Origin: Haematobacter genomosp. 1
Lineage (GTDB): Bacteria; Pseudomonadota; Alphaproteobacteria; Rhodobacterales; Rhodobacteraceae
Direction of reading: 5' to 3'
NCBI RefSeq assembly: GCF_002196855.1
Contig: NZ_NIPW01000008.1
Location: forward strand, 1 to 64,000
DNA length: 64,000 nt
Of this stretch, positions 35,075 to 43,633 are shown piece by piece. The notes under the pieces were generated by a model. That model saw only the letters and a list, made by a program, of their open reading frames with translations. It did not search any database and was not told the DNA's origin. The translations under genes and the position numbers were made by a program. Position 1 is the first letter of the stretch, and each line of letters starts with the position of its first letter.

Positions 35075-37240
35075 TCAGCGCAGCTCGCCGATCTTCCAGA
35101 ACAGCGTCTCGCCCGAGCTGTCGTCCACTCCATCGTTGTCGGTGACGATATAGGCATCCCCCGCCGCGTCGAAGGCCAGACCTTCCACCTTGTCCACCAC
35201 ATAGCCGTTGGTCAGCTTCCGCAGTTCCGGGATCAGGTCGCGCACTTCCTCCTTGGTCACGAGCGGCAGAGCGTCACCGATCTTGGCGGGTTTCAGATCC
35301 GTCAGCGGGATGCGGAAGATCTTCTTCAGCTTCGCCTTGTCGCCGATCAGGTTGTCGCGCTCGATCACGTAGGCGTGGTCGCCGTGCACGGCAATCTCCG
35401 ACAGCCCGACCCAGCCTGCGCCCTTCTTCTCCAGCGGATAGCGCACCGCGCCCCATTCGCCGTTGTCGAGATCATAGGCGAGAAGCTTGACCTCGCCCTT
35501 CGCGTCGTCGCCCCATTCCCGCTGCATGGCGAGCCACAGCGTGTTGCCGATGCGCGCGATCCCTTCCGCGCCGAACCGCGTCTGATGCGGCAGAAGGTTC
35601 AGGGGCAGGGATATTTCCTTCTTGATCTCCCCCTTTGCATTCACGTTCAGGATGGCGTGGGGCACGAGTTTCGCCGGGTCACCCTCGTTGGCCAGCCAGT
35701 AGCCGCCGTTGCCGTCCGGGGTAATCCCTTCGATATCCAGCTTCTGTGCCGGATCGCCATTGCGGGTGACGGTGATGCGGTTGGTGATCCGCGCGGGCGT
35801 GACGGTCGCGTCGATCTCATAAAGCGCAGGTGCGGCGAAATAGACGCTGTCGGATGCCGCAACCAGATGGCCGGGCTTCCCGTCCACCCCGGCGAGCGCA
35901 CCCAGAGCACCCCAGCCGATCAGGTCATCCGCCCCGGCGGAGGTGAGCATCGGATAGGCCGGCGCTGCATCGGAGAGTTCATAGAGCATCACATGGGCGC
36001 GGGCGCCGCCGTCCTCGCCCAGATCGGCCTCGTTCGCGGTGACCAGCAGATTGCGGGCGGGAATGGCGACCACGCCCTCCGGGCTGATGCCGGAGGGCAG
36101 AAGCTGCACGAGTTTCGGCTGTGCCAGATCCCTCAGCTCATAGACCGCGACGATGGAGGCGCGTTCCGATACCACGAAAAGATAGGGCGTGTCGCCGTAG
36201 CGGGCAAAATCCACGCTCTCGATCTCCACCCCCTTGGCGCGCGAACGCTTCTCTGGATAGTGGCCGATCTCCGCGATGGCCCGCTCCAGCGAAGTGCCTG
36301 AATCATGGATCAGGGTACCGTCCTTGCGGAAGATGCTGAAGCCGCGGCTGCCGCCTTTCCAGTCGCCTTCGTTCGCGATGGCGAAGTGATCCGCGTCGAT
36401 CCACTTCACCCCGTCGGGCTCCCGCCGGAGCGGCGCAGTCGTCTCGGTGAAGGAGAGGCGCCCGTCCGTTTTCGTATCGACCCCGTTGAGCACCACCTCG
36501 CCCGCGGAGAAATGGGAGGCGACCCTGCCATCTGCCCCGATCACGACGATATGGTTGTTTTCCTGCAGCGTCACGACGATCTCGCCCGCCGCGTTGATAT
36601 CGACAAACTCCGGCTCCGGGTCTTCGCGTCCGATCGCGGCGAGGCCGGTGAGTTCGATGCGCTGCAACCGCGCGCAATCGACCGCGCCGCCGTTGAGCGG
36701 CAGTTTCAACACGAACCCCGCCGGCATCTGGGGAAGAGCGCCATCGCCGGCATCTTCATCCCGCTCATTCTCCACCGCGATGGCGACGAAATTGCCGTCG
36801 GGCGCGACGGCGACGGAATCCGGCTGGCCGCCGATATCGCAGGAAGCGATCTCCTTCGCAGAGGCGATATCCACTGTCACGAGCCGCCCGGAAGGCCGCG
36901 TGTAGCTTTCGGAGGTATTGACCGCGACGACCGCGCGGTCACCGATAATGTGCGCGGTCGTCGGCTCCCCGTTCAGCGCGACATTTCCAAGCGGCCTCGG
37001 CGCGCGCGGGTCGGTGATATCGATGAGACCCAGCACGCCGAGCGGGCTGTCCGTATAGATCAGCCGGTTGCCATCCTCCGATACAGAGATGATCTCCGCC
37101 GAGGAGGCGCGCGACACATCTTCCCCGTCGGCCATGTTGGCGATGACCGGGAATGTCGAGATGCGGTTGAAGCTGTCGGCGAGCGCCGGAGCCGATATGA
37201 GCGCCAGCACCGAGGCGGCGGAGAGCAGACGGGCGGACAT
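35075..37240 (-). CDS. Exported phytase-like esterase beta-propeller protein
   Basis: A 721-residue secreted protein. Signal peptide 1-21 ends APALADS. The N-terminal half has repeated propeller-type strands (GNRLIYTDSPLGVLGLIDIT, VTVDIASAKEIASCDIGGQP) and the C-terminal part matches the esterase-like-activity-of-phytase family, with LDIEGITPDGNGGYWLANEG, RFGAEGIARIGNTLWLAMQR and VEGLAFDAAGDAYIVTDNDG. Such proteins are presumed phosphoester hydrolases, biochemically little studied. Stands alone, with its own upstream region; no clear Pho box. Confidence 0.85.
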   Translation of the reverse strand: MSARLLSAASVLALISAPALADSFNRISTFPVIANMADGEDVSRASSAEIISVSEDGNRLIYTDSPLGVLGLIDITDPRAPRPLGNVALNGEPTTAHIIGDRAVVAVNTSESYTRPSGRLVTVDIASAKEIASCDIGGQPDSVAVAPDGNFVAIAVENERDEDAGDGALPQMPAGFVLKLPLNGGAVDCARLQRIELTGLAAIGREDPEPEFVDINAAGEIVVTLQENNHIVVIGADGRVASHFSAGEVVLNGVDTKTDGRLSFTETTAPLRREPDGVKWIDADHFAIANEGDWKGGSRGFSIFRKDGTLIHDSGTSLERAIAEIGHYPEKRSRAKGVEIESVDFARYGDTPYLFVVSERASIVAVYELRDLAQPKLVQLLPSGISPEGVVAIPARNLLVTANEADLGEDGGARAHVMLYELSDAAPAYPMLTSAGADDLIGWGALGALAGVDGKPGHLVAASDSVYFAAPALYEIDATVTPARITNRITVTRNGDPAQKLDIEGITPDGNGGYWLANEGDPAKLVPHAILNVNAKGEIKKEISLPLNLLPHQTRFGAEGIARIGNTLWLAMQREWGDDAKGEVKLLAYDLDNGEWGAVRYPLEKKGAGWVGLSEIAVHGDHAYVIERDNLIGDKAKLKKIFRIPLTDLKPAKIGDALPLVTKEEVRDLIPELRKLTNGYVVDKVEGLAFDAAGDAYIVTDNDGVDDSSGETLFWKIGELR

Positions 37241-38238
37241 GGGAACTCCGTGATTGATCGGCGCGAGCAGTGGCGGAGTTTCGTCGCAGTTCCGTAACGG
37301 TCAGATGAATATTCCATGTCGCGCGAAGGCCGGGCGGCTACGGATCGTCTCTGGAGGGGGAGGTGGCGGCGACCCCAGGGAGGAGGAGAGGGTCGCCGCG
37401 CTTTTCCTGGACTCGGGGAGGAGGATGAGTCCTGGGAAACACATCGGGCGGTTCTAGCGCCCGTTTGCATGAATTGGGGTGCGAGCCGGTCGACTGCAAG
37501 AGTGGCGGTGCGTTTACGTCACGGAAGGCAGATCATTATAGTAGGGACCGGAATCTCTACCGGTCCCTTATGCACATCGCTCGACGGCTGGGCTGTCCCT
37601 TGCCGAAGCAGGTTTAACTTGACGTGTGTGAGGGGTGCTCCATGTGACCCGCCGCCGGTTCTTATTAGGGATTCAAATGATGAATCCCTCGAGCTTTTTG
37701 CGCAGCAGGAGCCGCGAGATACGATGCCCCTTGCGCCCCGCTCCAGCAAAATGTCACCCGCGGAGTTCGTCGATCCGCTGGTAGGCGAGACTTCGAGAAA
37801 TTTCTTGCTCTGCTCGGGACATGGCCAGCGATCCGAGTAGTCCACCCCCCGAACTCATCGAATACGACGGCGCGTGAGCCCAGTGAGTACCAAGAATTTA
37901 GTAGAAAAAGCAAATAGCTATACCAAACCTGGATTCGATTTGGACTGCGCAGGAAGGGATTGCTCTCCGCCTACCTTCGGTGAGGGACCGGTCATTTTTT
38001 CCCTGGAGGAATGCGGCATGATCTGACTTTGCGCCGGCCCAGGGCTGCTCCTGAAGCCGGGGCGAATGCCATGTGCGTTCTGGAAATAGTCAACCGCTAA
38101 CGGCGGTAAAGTCCGGCAAGAATGCATGACGACCAAAGATCTAGCATTGTTCCAGACGATTGCGGGGAATCGGGTGAAAGAGATAGCAAAAACGCCAAAA
38201 AGTGCAGGGTTATGCCGCATTGACGAGGAGCCGGCGAC
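37241..38238. other. Gene-free gap, about 1 kb
   Basis: AT content rises from about 37870 onward (for example aatttagtagaaaaagcaaatagctatacc). Several short frames exist but none has a start signal or recognisable family. On the minus strand a broken frame near 37780-37860 (VVFDEFGGWTTRIAGHVPS) may be coding debris. Confidence 0.45.
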
Positions 38239-38314
38239 TGGTGCCGCGTGTCCGACTTGAACGGACGACCTACCGCTTACAAGGCGGTTGCTCTACCAAC
38301 TGAGCTAACGCGGC
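38239..38314 (-). tRNA. tRNA-Thr (anticodon TGT)
   Basis: Minus strand, 76 bases including an encoded CCA end. Acceptor GCCGCGT pairs with ACGCGGC. D arm GCTCAGTTGGTAGAGC, anticodon stem ACCGC/GCGGT around loop CTTGTAA (anticodon at 38279-38281 on the plus strand as ACA), T arm with GTTCAAGTC. All arms fold normally. Confidence 0.97.
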
Positions 38315-38529
38315 GTACCGTCTCCGGTTTAAGCGCTTCCTCGTAGCACTCCGCTTCCTCAGGTTCAATCCGTTCTTGTCCAGAGTGTGACTCTCTCTTT
38401 GCAGATTGTACGCAGTTGATTTGGACAGTTTGACTAGGGACAATGAAGTGAGGCCGTAGAGTTTTCCGGCGAGATTGAAGAAGGGTTTCCCTCTTAAGAG
38501 GGAGGAAGGGCCGCCGTGCCCGCGCTGCT

Positions 38530-38700
38530 GATCCGGTTTTGATCACCGGTGGCGATGACTTCGAGTGTGGCCTTGAGGTAGGCTGGGTGCGATGCCGTTG
38601 GTGTCTGCGGTGTTGATAAGGGATTTTAGCCCCAGACCTGCCCGCCTTCATAATGCCGGCGAATAGGGTGGCTCTCTTGTTCACAGTGATTATCTGATCG
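38530..38700 (-). pseudogene. IS66-family TnpC C-terminal remnant
   Basis: On the minus strand the translation TVNKRATLFAGIMKAGRSGA followed by KSLINTADTNGIAP and, after a one-base frameshift, AYLKATLEVIATGD matches the conserved C-terminal stretch of IS66 transposases (..NALFAG..GG..SLIETAKxNGVDPxAYLKxxLxxIA..). Only about 60 codons remain, frameshifted and without other IS66 genes or ends nearby. Confidence 0.75.
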
Positions 38701-39204
38701 GTTTTCGACGCTGCTGGAGTGGAACTCGATCCGCCTATCTCGCAGGAAGACCTGCAAGCCGTGCCGGCGCCTCTGGATGCGTGCATGTTTGTCTCCCAAG
38801 CGCGACCCGGGGAGAACGCAAAGACTGTTCCTGCCGCCGCTTCGGAAGGGCTGCAACGACTGGCACGGCGCATCTCCCCCTAACATTGAAACGACCCGCG
38901 GACGAAGCGCGTCTTTTCAGCGCTTTGGACGTCAGCGCAATGAGCCCACGGGCTGCCGCTGCAAACTAGCATGAACGATACCGCTCGGCATCCAGCGATC
39001 ATTCTAGACGCGGTTTGCAGTGCATATCAGTGCGCGACAACGGCTAGATCCAAGCCCATTGCGCATCGGTAAGCCAAGAGCAGTGAACCTCCGCTCAGTG
39101 GCCGACGGAATCCTGCTATCTGATCATGATTCCGGCGAATGCCGTGCCATTACTCGTCTCGACCCTCAAGGCAGAAACGAGAAAACCTAATTAAATCAGT
39201 TATC
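38701..39204. other. Gene-free gap
   Basis: About 500 bases between the IS66 scrap and the TetR gene end. No gene, repeat or RNA signature recognised. Confidence 0.5.
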
Positions 39205-39924
39205 TCAGGCTGGCTCCAACGGCGCGCGGAGTGCGAAACGCAGGGCGTTTTCTACGATCAATGCCCGGCGGCGGTCGAGCTGCGCCGGATCCGCCATGTC
39301 TATGCCGAGCGAAATCGCCACGGTCGACTGGTTGGAGATCGAGTAGAAGCTGAGCGAGATGATGACCAGATACAGATCGACCAGATCACAATCCTGGCGA
39401 AAAACGCCGCTTTGCTTGCCGCGCGTTAGAACATCATCCAGATAGCCGAGGCTTCGCTGCGTCCGCTCGCTGATCGCCGGGGAATCGCGCAGAGTTCTGG
39501 CTTGATTGAGGTTTTCAGCCATGACCAGCCGGACGAAATCGGGGTTCTGGTAGTGGTTGTCGAAGGCCCGCGCGGCATAGGCTTTCAGGGCCTCCACCGG
39601 CTCCAGCAGGTCGAGCCTGTCGAGGCTCCGCGCCTGACTCGCCTGTGAGTAGGCGTCCTCCAGAACAGCGCGGTAGAGGCCGTCCTTGCTGCCGAAATAA
39701 TAGTAGATCATGCGCTTGCTGGTCTGCGTGTTGCGCGCGATCTCGTTGACGCTGGTGCCATCGAATCCATTCGACATGAAGGCCAGCTTTGCATTGGCAA
39801 GAATGTCTGCGCGGGTAGCCTCCGCCAGGGTAGCCGCATCCATTCCGTCTTCGAAACGACGCCGTCCTCGGCCGGAGTGAGCGGCATTTTCCGTTTTTTT
39901 ACATTCTGTTGGCGTCTCTGTCAT
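39205..39924 (-). CDS. TetR-family regulator
   Basis: A 239-residue regulator from ATG 39924 (TTG 39960 and an internal ATG are alternatives). The DNA-binding domain follows a 30-residue polar tail: RADILANAKLAFMSNGFDGT, then SVNEIARNTQTSKRMIYYYF and GSKDGLYRAVLEDAY. The C-terminal ligand domain is of the TetR_C type found in catabolic regulators (SLDRLDLLEPVEALKAYAAR). Divergent from the peptide-type ABC operon; it probably represses that operon through the inverted repeat at 39989. Confidence 0.9.
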   Translation of the reverse strand: MTETPTECKKTENAAHSGRGRRRFEDGMDAATLAEATRADILANAKLAFMSNGFDGTSVNEIARNTQTSKRMIYYYFGSKDGLYRAVLEDAYSQASQARSLDRLDLLEPVEALKAYAARAFDNHYQNPDFVRLVMAENLNQARTLRDSPAISERTQRSLGYLDDVLTRGKQSGVFRQDCDLVDLYLVIISLSFYSISNQSTVAISLGIDMADPAQLDRRRALIVENALRFALRAPLEPA

Positions 39925-39953
39925 GGAGATCACTGTGGCATGCCGATCCCCGC

Positions 39954-40001
39954 TTGACAATGGTCGCGCCGGATTTATTGTTCTATTCGGTTCAAAAAAC
40001 C
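39954..40001 (+). promoter_or_regulatory. Promoter with candidate TetR operator
   Basis: TTGACA at 39954-39959 is followed after 16-17 bases by TATTGT, a reasonable -35/-10 pair reading toward the ABC operon. Just downstream, GGTT-CAAAA-AACC at 39989-40001 is an inverted repeat placed at or after the transcription start, where a TetR repressor would block transcription. Confidence 0.5.
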
Positions 40002-40019
40002 AACGGGGGGATTGCTGTC

Positions 40020-40061
40020 ATGACCATTCACGCCATCCAGGCGGAGTTCTGCCGTGTTTAG
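40020..40061 (+). CDS. Possible 13-residue leader peptide
   Basis: ATG at 40020, with GGGGGG at 40005-40010 as ribosome binding site, opens MTIHAIQAEFCRV and stops at TAG 40059-40061. The permease GTG start at 40054 lies inside its end, in another frame. The better ribosome binding site belongs to this short frame, so permease translation may depend on it (coupling). It is too short to judge by composition. Confidence 0.35.
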   Translation: MTIHAIQAEFCRV

Positions 40062-40995
40062 GCTCGTCCTGAACCGGATTGCCGTCTCGGCACCGCTGAT
40101 CCTGATCGTCACGCTGCTCACTTTCGTTCTGAACAGCTTTGCGCCTGGAGACCTTGCCGCGACGATTCTGCAGGGTGAAACCTCCATCGCCCGCTATGAC
40201 GAATTGCGCGCCGAACTCGGCCTCGACAAACCGGTGCTGGAACAATACGGGCACTGGCTGATCAACGCCGTGCAGGGCGATCTGGGCAAATCGCATTTCA
40301 CCGGCGAAAGCGTGGTGCAGATGCTCAATGACCGCTTCTTCGTGTCGCTGTCGATCATTCTCGGCTCGCTGCTGGTCTGTGTCGCGATCGGGGTGTCTCT
40401 CGGCCTGATTTCCGCGCTGCGCGGAGGCTTCATCGGGAGGGCGGTCGATGTCATCTCGATCGTGGCGCTGATCTTCCCAAGCTTCTGGGTGGCTCTGGTG
40501 CTGATCTCCGTGTTCGCAGTCTGGCTGCAATGGTTCCCCGCCGTCGGTTATACGCCGTTCTCCCAGAACCCCTGGGCCTGGTTCGTGGGCCTCGTACTGC
40601 CGGTGATTTCGGTTGCCCTGCATTCGATCACCACCATCGCCAAACAGACCCGCGATTCGATGGGCGAGGTGATGCGTCGCGACTTCATCCGCGCCCTGCG
40701 CGCCAGCGGCCTGCCGGAGCGGCGGATCATCCTCCGCCATGCGCTGCGCAATGCCTCGCTGCCGGTGGTGACGGTGATCGGGCTGGTCACGGTCAGCGCG
40801 ATCAGCGGGACGGTCTTCGTCGAGCATGTCTTCGTCCTGCCGGGCATGGGCAGCCTTGCCGTGGAGGCGGCGCTGAACAGCGACGTCGCGCTGCTGCAGG
40901 GCGCGACGCTCTATTTCACTTTGCTGACCATCACCGTCAATCTGCTGGTCGACCTCAGCTATGGCTGGCTCAACCCGAAGGTGCGCTTGCAATGA
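40054..40995 (+). CDS. Peptide-type ABC permease (DppB-like)
   Basis: A 313-residue permease with six predicted helices: first helix with RIAVSAPLILIVTLLTFVLN, then the periplasmic region ELGLDKPVLEQYGHWLIN and the coupling loop TRDSMGEVMRRDFIRALRAS. It starts at GTG 40054, after GGCGGAG; MFRLVL is the usual DppB beginning. First protein gene of the operon; stop overlaps the fused permease-ATPase gene as ATGA. Confidence 0.92.
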   Translation: MFRLVLNRIAVSAPLILIVTLLTFVLNSFAPGDLAATILQGETSIARYDELRAELGLDKPVLEQYGHWLINAVQGDLGKSHFTGESVVQMLNDRFFVSLSIILGSLLVCVAIGVSLGLISALRGGFIGRAVDVISIVALIFPSFWVALVLISVFAVWLQWFPAVGYTPFSQNPWAWFVGLVLPVISVALHSITTIAKQTRDSMGEVMRRDFIRALRASGLPERRIILRHALRNASLPVVTVIGLVTVSAISGTVFVEHVFVLPGMGSLAVEAALNSDVALLQGATLYFTLLTITVNLLVDLSYGWLNPKVRLQ

Positions 40996-42782
40996 CGTCT
41001 GTCGCTTCCGTTTTCGAGCCCGAGGTGCGGCACCGGCGCCAGCCGGTCATTCTTTCGGTACTGCTCCGGCCGCTTGGGTTCATCGCCATCGGCTGGCTGG
41101 TCCTGATCGTGCTGGCATCGATCTTTGCAGATCAGCTCAGCGCCTATGACCCGGTGCGCCAGAACCTGCTGGCCATCAAGCAACTGCCCAGCATGCAGCA
41201 TCCGCTCGGCACCGACGCCTTCGGGCGCGACATCCTCAGTCGGCTTCTGCACGGCGGCGCGGCCACTCTGACAGGCGTTGTTCAGGCGCTTGCCGTGGCG
41301 GGCGTCCTCGGCGTGGGGATGGGCGTTCTGGCGGGGTATTTCGGCCGCAAGACCGACCGGGTGATCGGCATGATCCTTGAGATCATCATGACGCTGCCGA
41401 ACATCATCATCCTGCTGGTCATCATCACCATCTTTAACCGCAACATGACGGTGGCGATGGCGACGGTGGGGGTGATCGGGTCCGCCAATATCGCGCGGGT
41501 GGTCCGGGCGGCGGTGCTGTCGATCCGCGGCGAGCTTTATATCGAGGCGGCGCGCATCACCGGGCTGGGCGACGCGCAGATCATCCTGCGCCATGTCCTG
41601 CCGCGGATCATCGGGCCGATCATCGTGCAGCTGTCGATCTTTGCCGCGCTGGCGGTGCTGATCCAGACCGGCATCAGCTTTCTGGGCCTCGGCGCCCCGC
41701 CACCGCAGCCAAGCTGGGGCGGCATGATCTATGAGGCCTCGCTGGCAATAAACGATTTCCAGTGGCTGCTGGTGCCGTCGGGCGCTGCGGTGGCGCTGAC
41801 GATCCTCGCCTTCGGCCTTCTGGGCGATACGCTCCGCGACGTACTGGCCGACCGCTGGTCCGCGCCGGTGGCGAAGGGGCGGGCGGTGGGGGCGACAGTG
41901 GCCCCCGGCCGGGACAGCGAACCCTTTGACCGCAACGCGGTGCTCTCGCTGCGTGGGCTGACTATTGTCACCCGCAAGAACGGGGTGGAAACCGCGCTGG
42001 TTGACGATCTCGGCTATGACATTCAGCCGGGGCAGACGCTGGGGCTGGTGGGCGAGTCCGGCTCCGGCAAGACGCTGGGCAGCCTTGCGCTGATCGGGCT
42101 GCTGCCAGCGGGAACGCGGGTGGTCTCCGGGCGGATGCTGTTCGACGGGCGCGAATATGATCTGCGTGATACGGCCTCGCTCACCCCGCTCCGCGGGCGA
42201 CAGATCGGCATGATCTTTCAGGAACCGATGGCGGCGCTGGACCCGTGCTTCACCATCGGCAGCCAGTTGGCGGAGGTCGCGCGGATGCATGGCGCCGGTT
42301 CCGGGGCCGAGGCGCGCCGTCGGGCGCTGGAGGCGCTGGAACAGGTGCAGATCCCGGATGCGGAGGCGGTGATGCGCAAATATCCGCATCAGGTGTCCGG
42401 CGGCATGGCGCAGCGCGTGGGCATCGCCCGCACCCTGCTGCCGCAGCCAAAGATCCTGCTTGCGGATGAGCCGACCACCGCGCTCGACGTCACGGTGCAG
42501 GCGGAGATCCTCGACCTGATCCGCCACGCCACGGAACAGCGCGGGATGGCCACGCTGCTGGTGACGCATGACTGGGGCGTGGTGGCCGACATCTGCGACC
42601 GCGCGCTGGTGATGTTCCGCGGCCGGAAGCTGGAGGATGCCGATATCGAGGACCTCTTTGCCCGGCCGTCGCACCGCTACACCCGTGCGCTGCTGGCCGC
42701 CAATCCGCACGGCGCTGCGGTGGGCAGCCGCCTGCCGACCATCCGCGACACGTTCAACGCCATGGAAGGAGCCGCGCCGTGA
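40992..42782 (+). CDS. Fused DppC-like permease and DppD-like ATPase
   Basis: A 596-residue single protein. Residues 1-295 form a DppC permease (six helices, HPLGTDAFGRDILSRLLHGG and the loop ELYIEAARITGLGDAQIILR). A linker around 295-315 leads into a DppD ATPase: Walker A GESGSGKT, Q-loop IGMIFQEPMAALDPCF, signature VSGGMAQRVGIART, Walker B ILLADEPTTALD, and the oligopeptide C-terminal RPSHRYTRALLAANP. The reading frame is continuous across the join. Such fusions occur in some lineages, but the genes are usually separate. ATG 40992 overlaps the DppB stop. Confidence 0.92.
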   Translation: MTSVASVFEPEVRHRRQPVILSVLLRPLGFIAIGWLVLIVLASIFADQLSAYDPVRQNLLAIKQLPSMQHPLGTDAFGRDILSRLLHGGAATLTGVVQALAVAGVLGVGMGVLAGYFGRKTDRVIGMILEIIMTLPNIIILLVIITIFNRNMTVAMATVGVIGSANIARVVRAAVLSIRGELYIEAARITGLGDAQIILRHVLPRIIGPIIVQLSIFAALAVLIQTGISFLGLGAPPPQPSWGGMIYEASLAINDFQWLLVPSGAAVALTILAFGLLGDTLRDVLADRWSAPVAKGRAVGATVAPGRDSEPFDRNAVLSLRGLTIVTRKNGVETALVDDLGYDIQPGQTLGLVGESGSGKTLGSLALIGLLPAGTRVVSGRMLFDGREYDLRDTASLTPLRGRQIGMIFQEPMAALDPCFTIGSQLAEVARMHGAGSGAEARRRALEALEQVQIPDAEAVMRKYPHQVSGGMAQRVGIARTLLPQPKILLADEPTTALDVTVQAEILDLIRHATEQRGMATLLVTHDWGVVADICDRALVMFRGRKLEDADIEDLFARPSHRYTRALLAANPHGAAVGSRLPTIRDTFNAMEGAAP

Positions 42783-43603
42783 CCGACGCCCCGCTTCTGT
42801 CGCTGCGCGACATCAGTGTGAACTTCGGCGGCTTTCAGGCGCTGAATTCCGTCAGCTTCGATCTGGCGGAGGGGGAGACGCTGGGCCTGGTGGGCGAATC
42901 CGGCTCCGGCAAATCCACCATCGGCAATGTCATCCTCGGCCGCGTCACAGCGGCCAGCGGAACCGTCACCTATGCCGGAGAGGACATCACCTACCTGCCG
43001 CGCAGCCGCCGGCGGGCGCTCGGGCGCGAGATCCAGGTGATCTTTCAGGACCCCTACAGCTCCCTCAACCCGGTGCGCACCATCGGCCAGACGCTGGCGG
43101 AGCCGCTGATGGCGGCGGGCGAACGGAATTCGGCGGAGATCTCCCGCCGGATCCGCGCCATCCTCGATATCGTCGGCATGCCCGCCGATACGGTGGAACG
43201 GTTTCCGTCCGAATTCTCCGGCGGCCAGCGCCAGCGCATTGCGGTGGCCCGCGCCGTGATCGCGCGGCCCAAGCTGGTGGTCTGCGATGAACCCGTCTCC
43301 GCGCTCGACCTCTCCGTGCAGGCGCAGGTGCTTAACCTGCTGAACGACCTGCAAAAGGAGATGAAGCTCACGCTGCTGTTCATCTCGCACGACCTGACCG
43401 TGGTGCGCCATGTGTCGCGCCGCGCGATGGTCATCTTCCGCGGCGAGATCGTGGAGGAGGGCGATGCCGGGCGGATCCTGGAGAACCCGCAGCACCCCTA
43501 TACCCGCACGCTTCTGGCCGCCGCCCCGGTGCCGGATCCCGTGGCGCAGCGCCAGCGCCGTCAGGCTTGGCGGGAGATGCGCCGGATCAGCGCTGCGGCC
43601 TGA
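42779..43603 (+). CDS. Peptide-type ABC ATPase (DppF-like)
   Basis: A 274-residue ATPase with Walker A GESGSGKSTIGN, Q-loop IQVIFQDPYSSLNPV, signature FSGGQRQRIAVARAV, Walker B LVVCDEPVSALD and C-terminal NPQHPYTRTLLAAAPVPDP. It would pair with the ATPase half of the fused protein. Start overlaps the fusion gene stop (ATGA). Confidence 0.93.
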   Translation: MTDAPLLSLRDISVNFGGFQALNSVSFDLAEGETLGLVGESGSGKSTIGNVILGRVTAASGTVTYAGEDITYLPRSRRRALGREIQVIFQDPYSSLNPVRTIGQTLAEPLMAAGERNSAEISRRIRAILDIVGMPADTVERFPSEFSGGQRQRIAVARAVIARPKLVVCDEPVSALDLSVQAQVLNLLNDLQKEMKLTLLFISHDLTVVRHVSRRAMVIFRGEIVEEGDAGRILENPQHPYTRTLLAAAPVPDPVAQRQRRQAWREMRRISAAA

Positions 43604-43633
43604 CGCCAGAAAAATTCCAGGGAGGACGCTCTG

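Noticed and set aside
37255-37320. Pho box before the phytase-like gene
   Set aside because: The region before the start contains CTGACCGTTAC but not the tandem CTGTCAT-type repeats needed.
37665-37913. 82-codon minus-strand frame with VVFDEFGGWTTRIAGH
   Set aside because: Similarity to any gene was too vague and the frame shifts soon after; kept only as possible debris.
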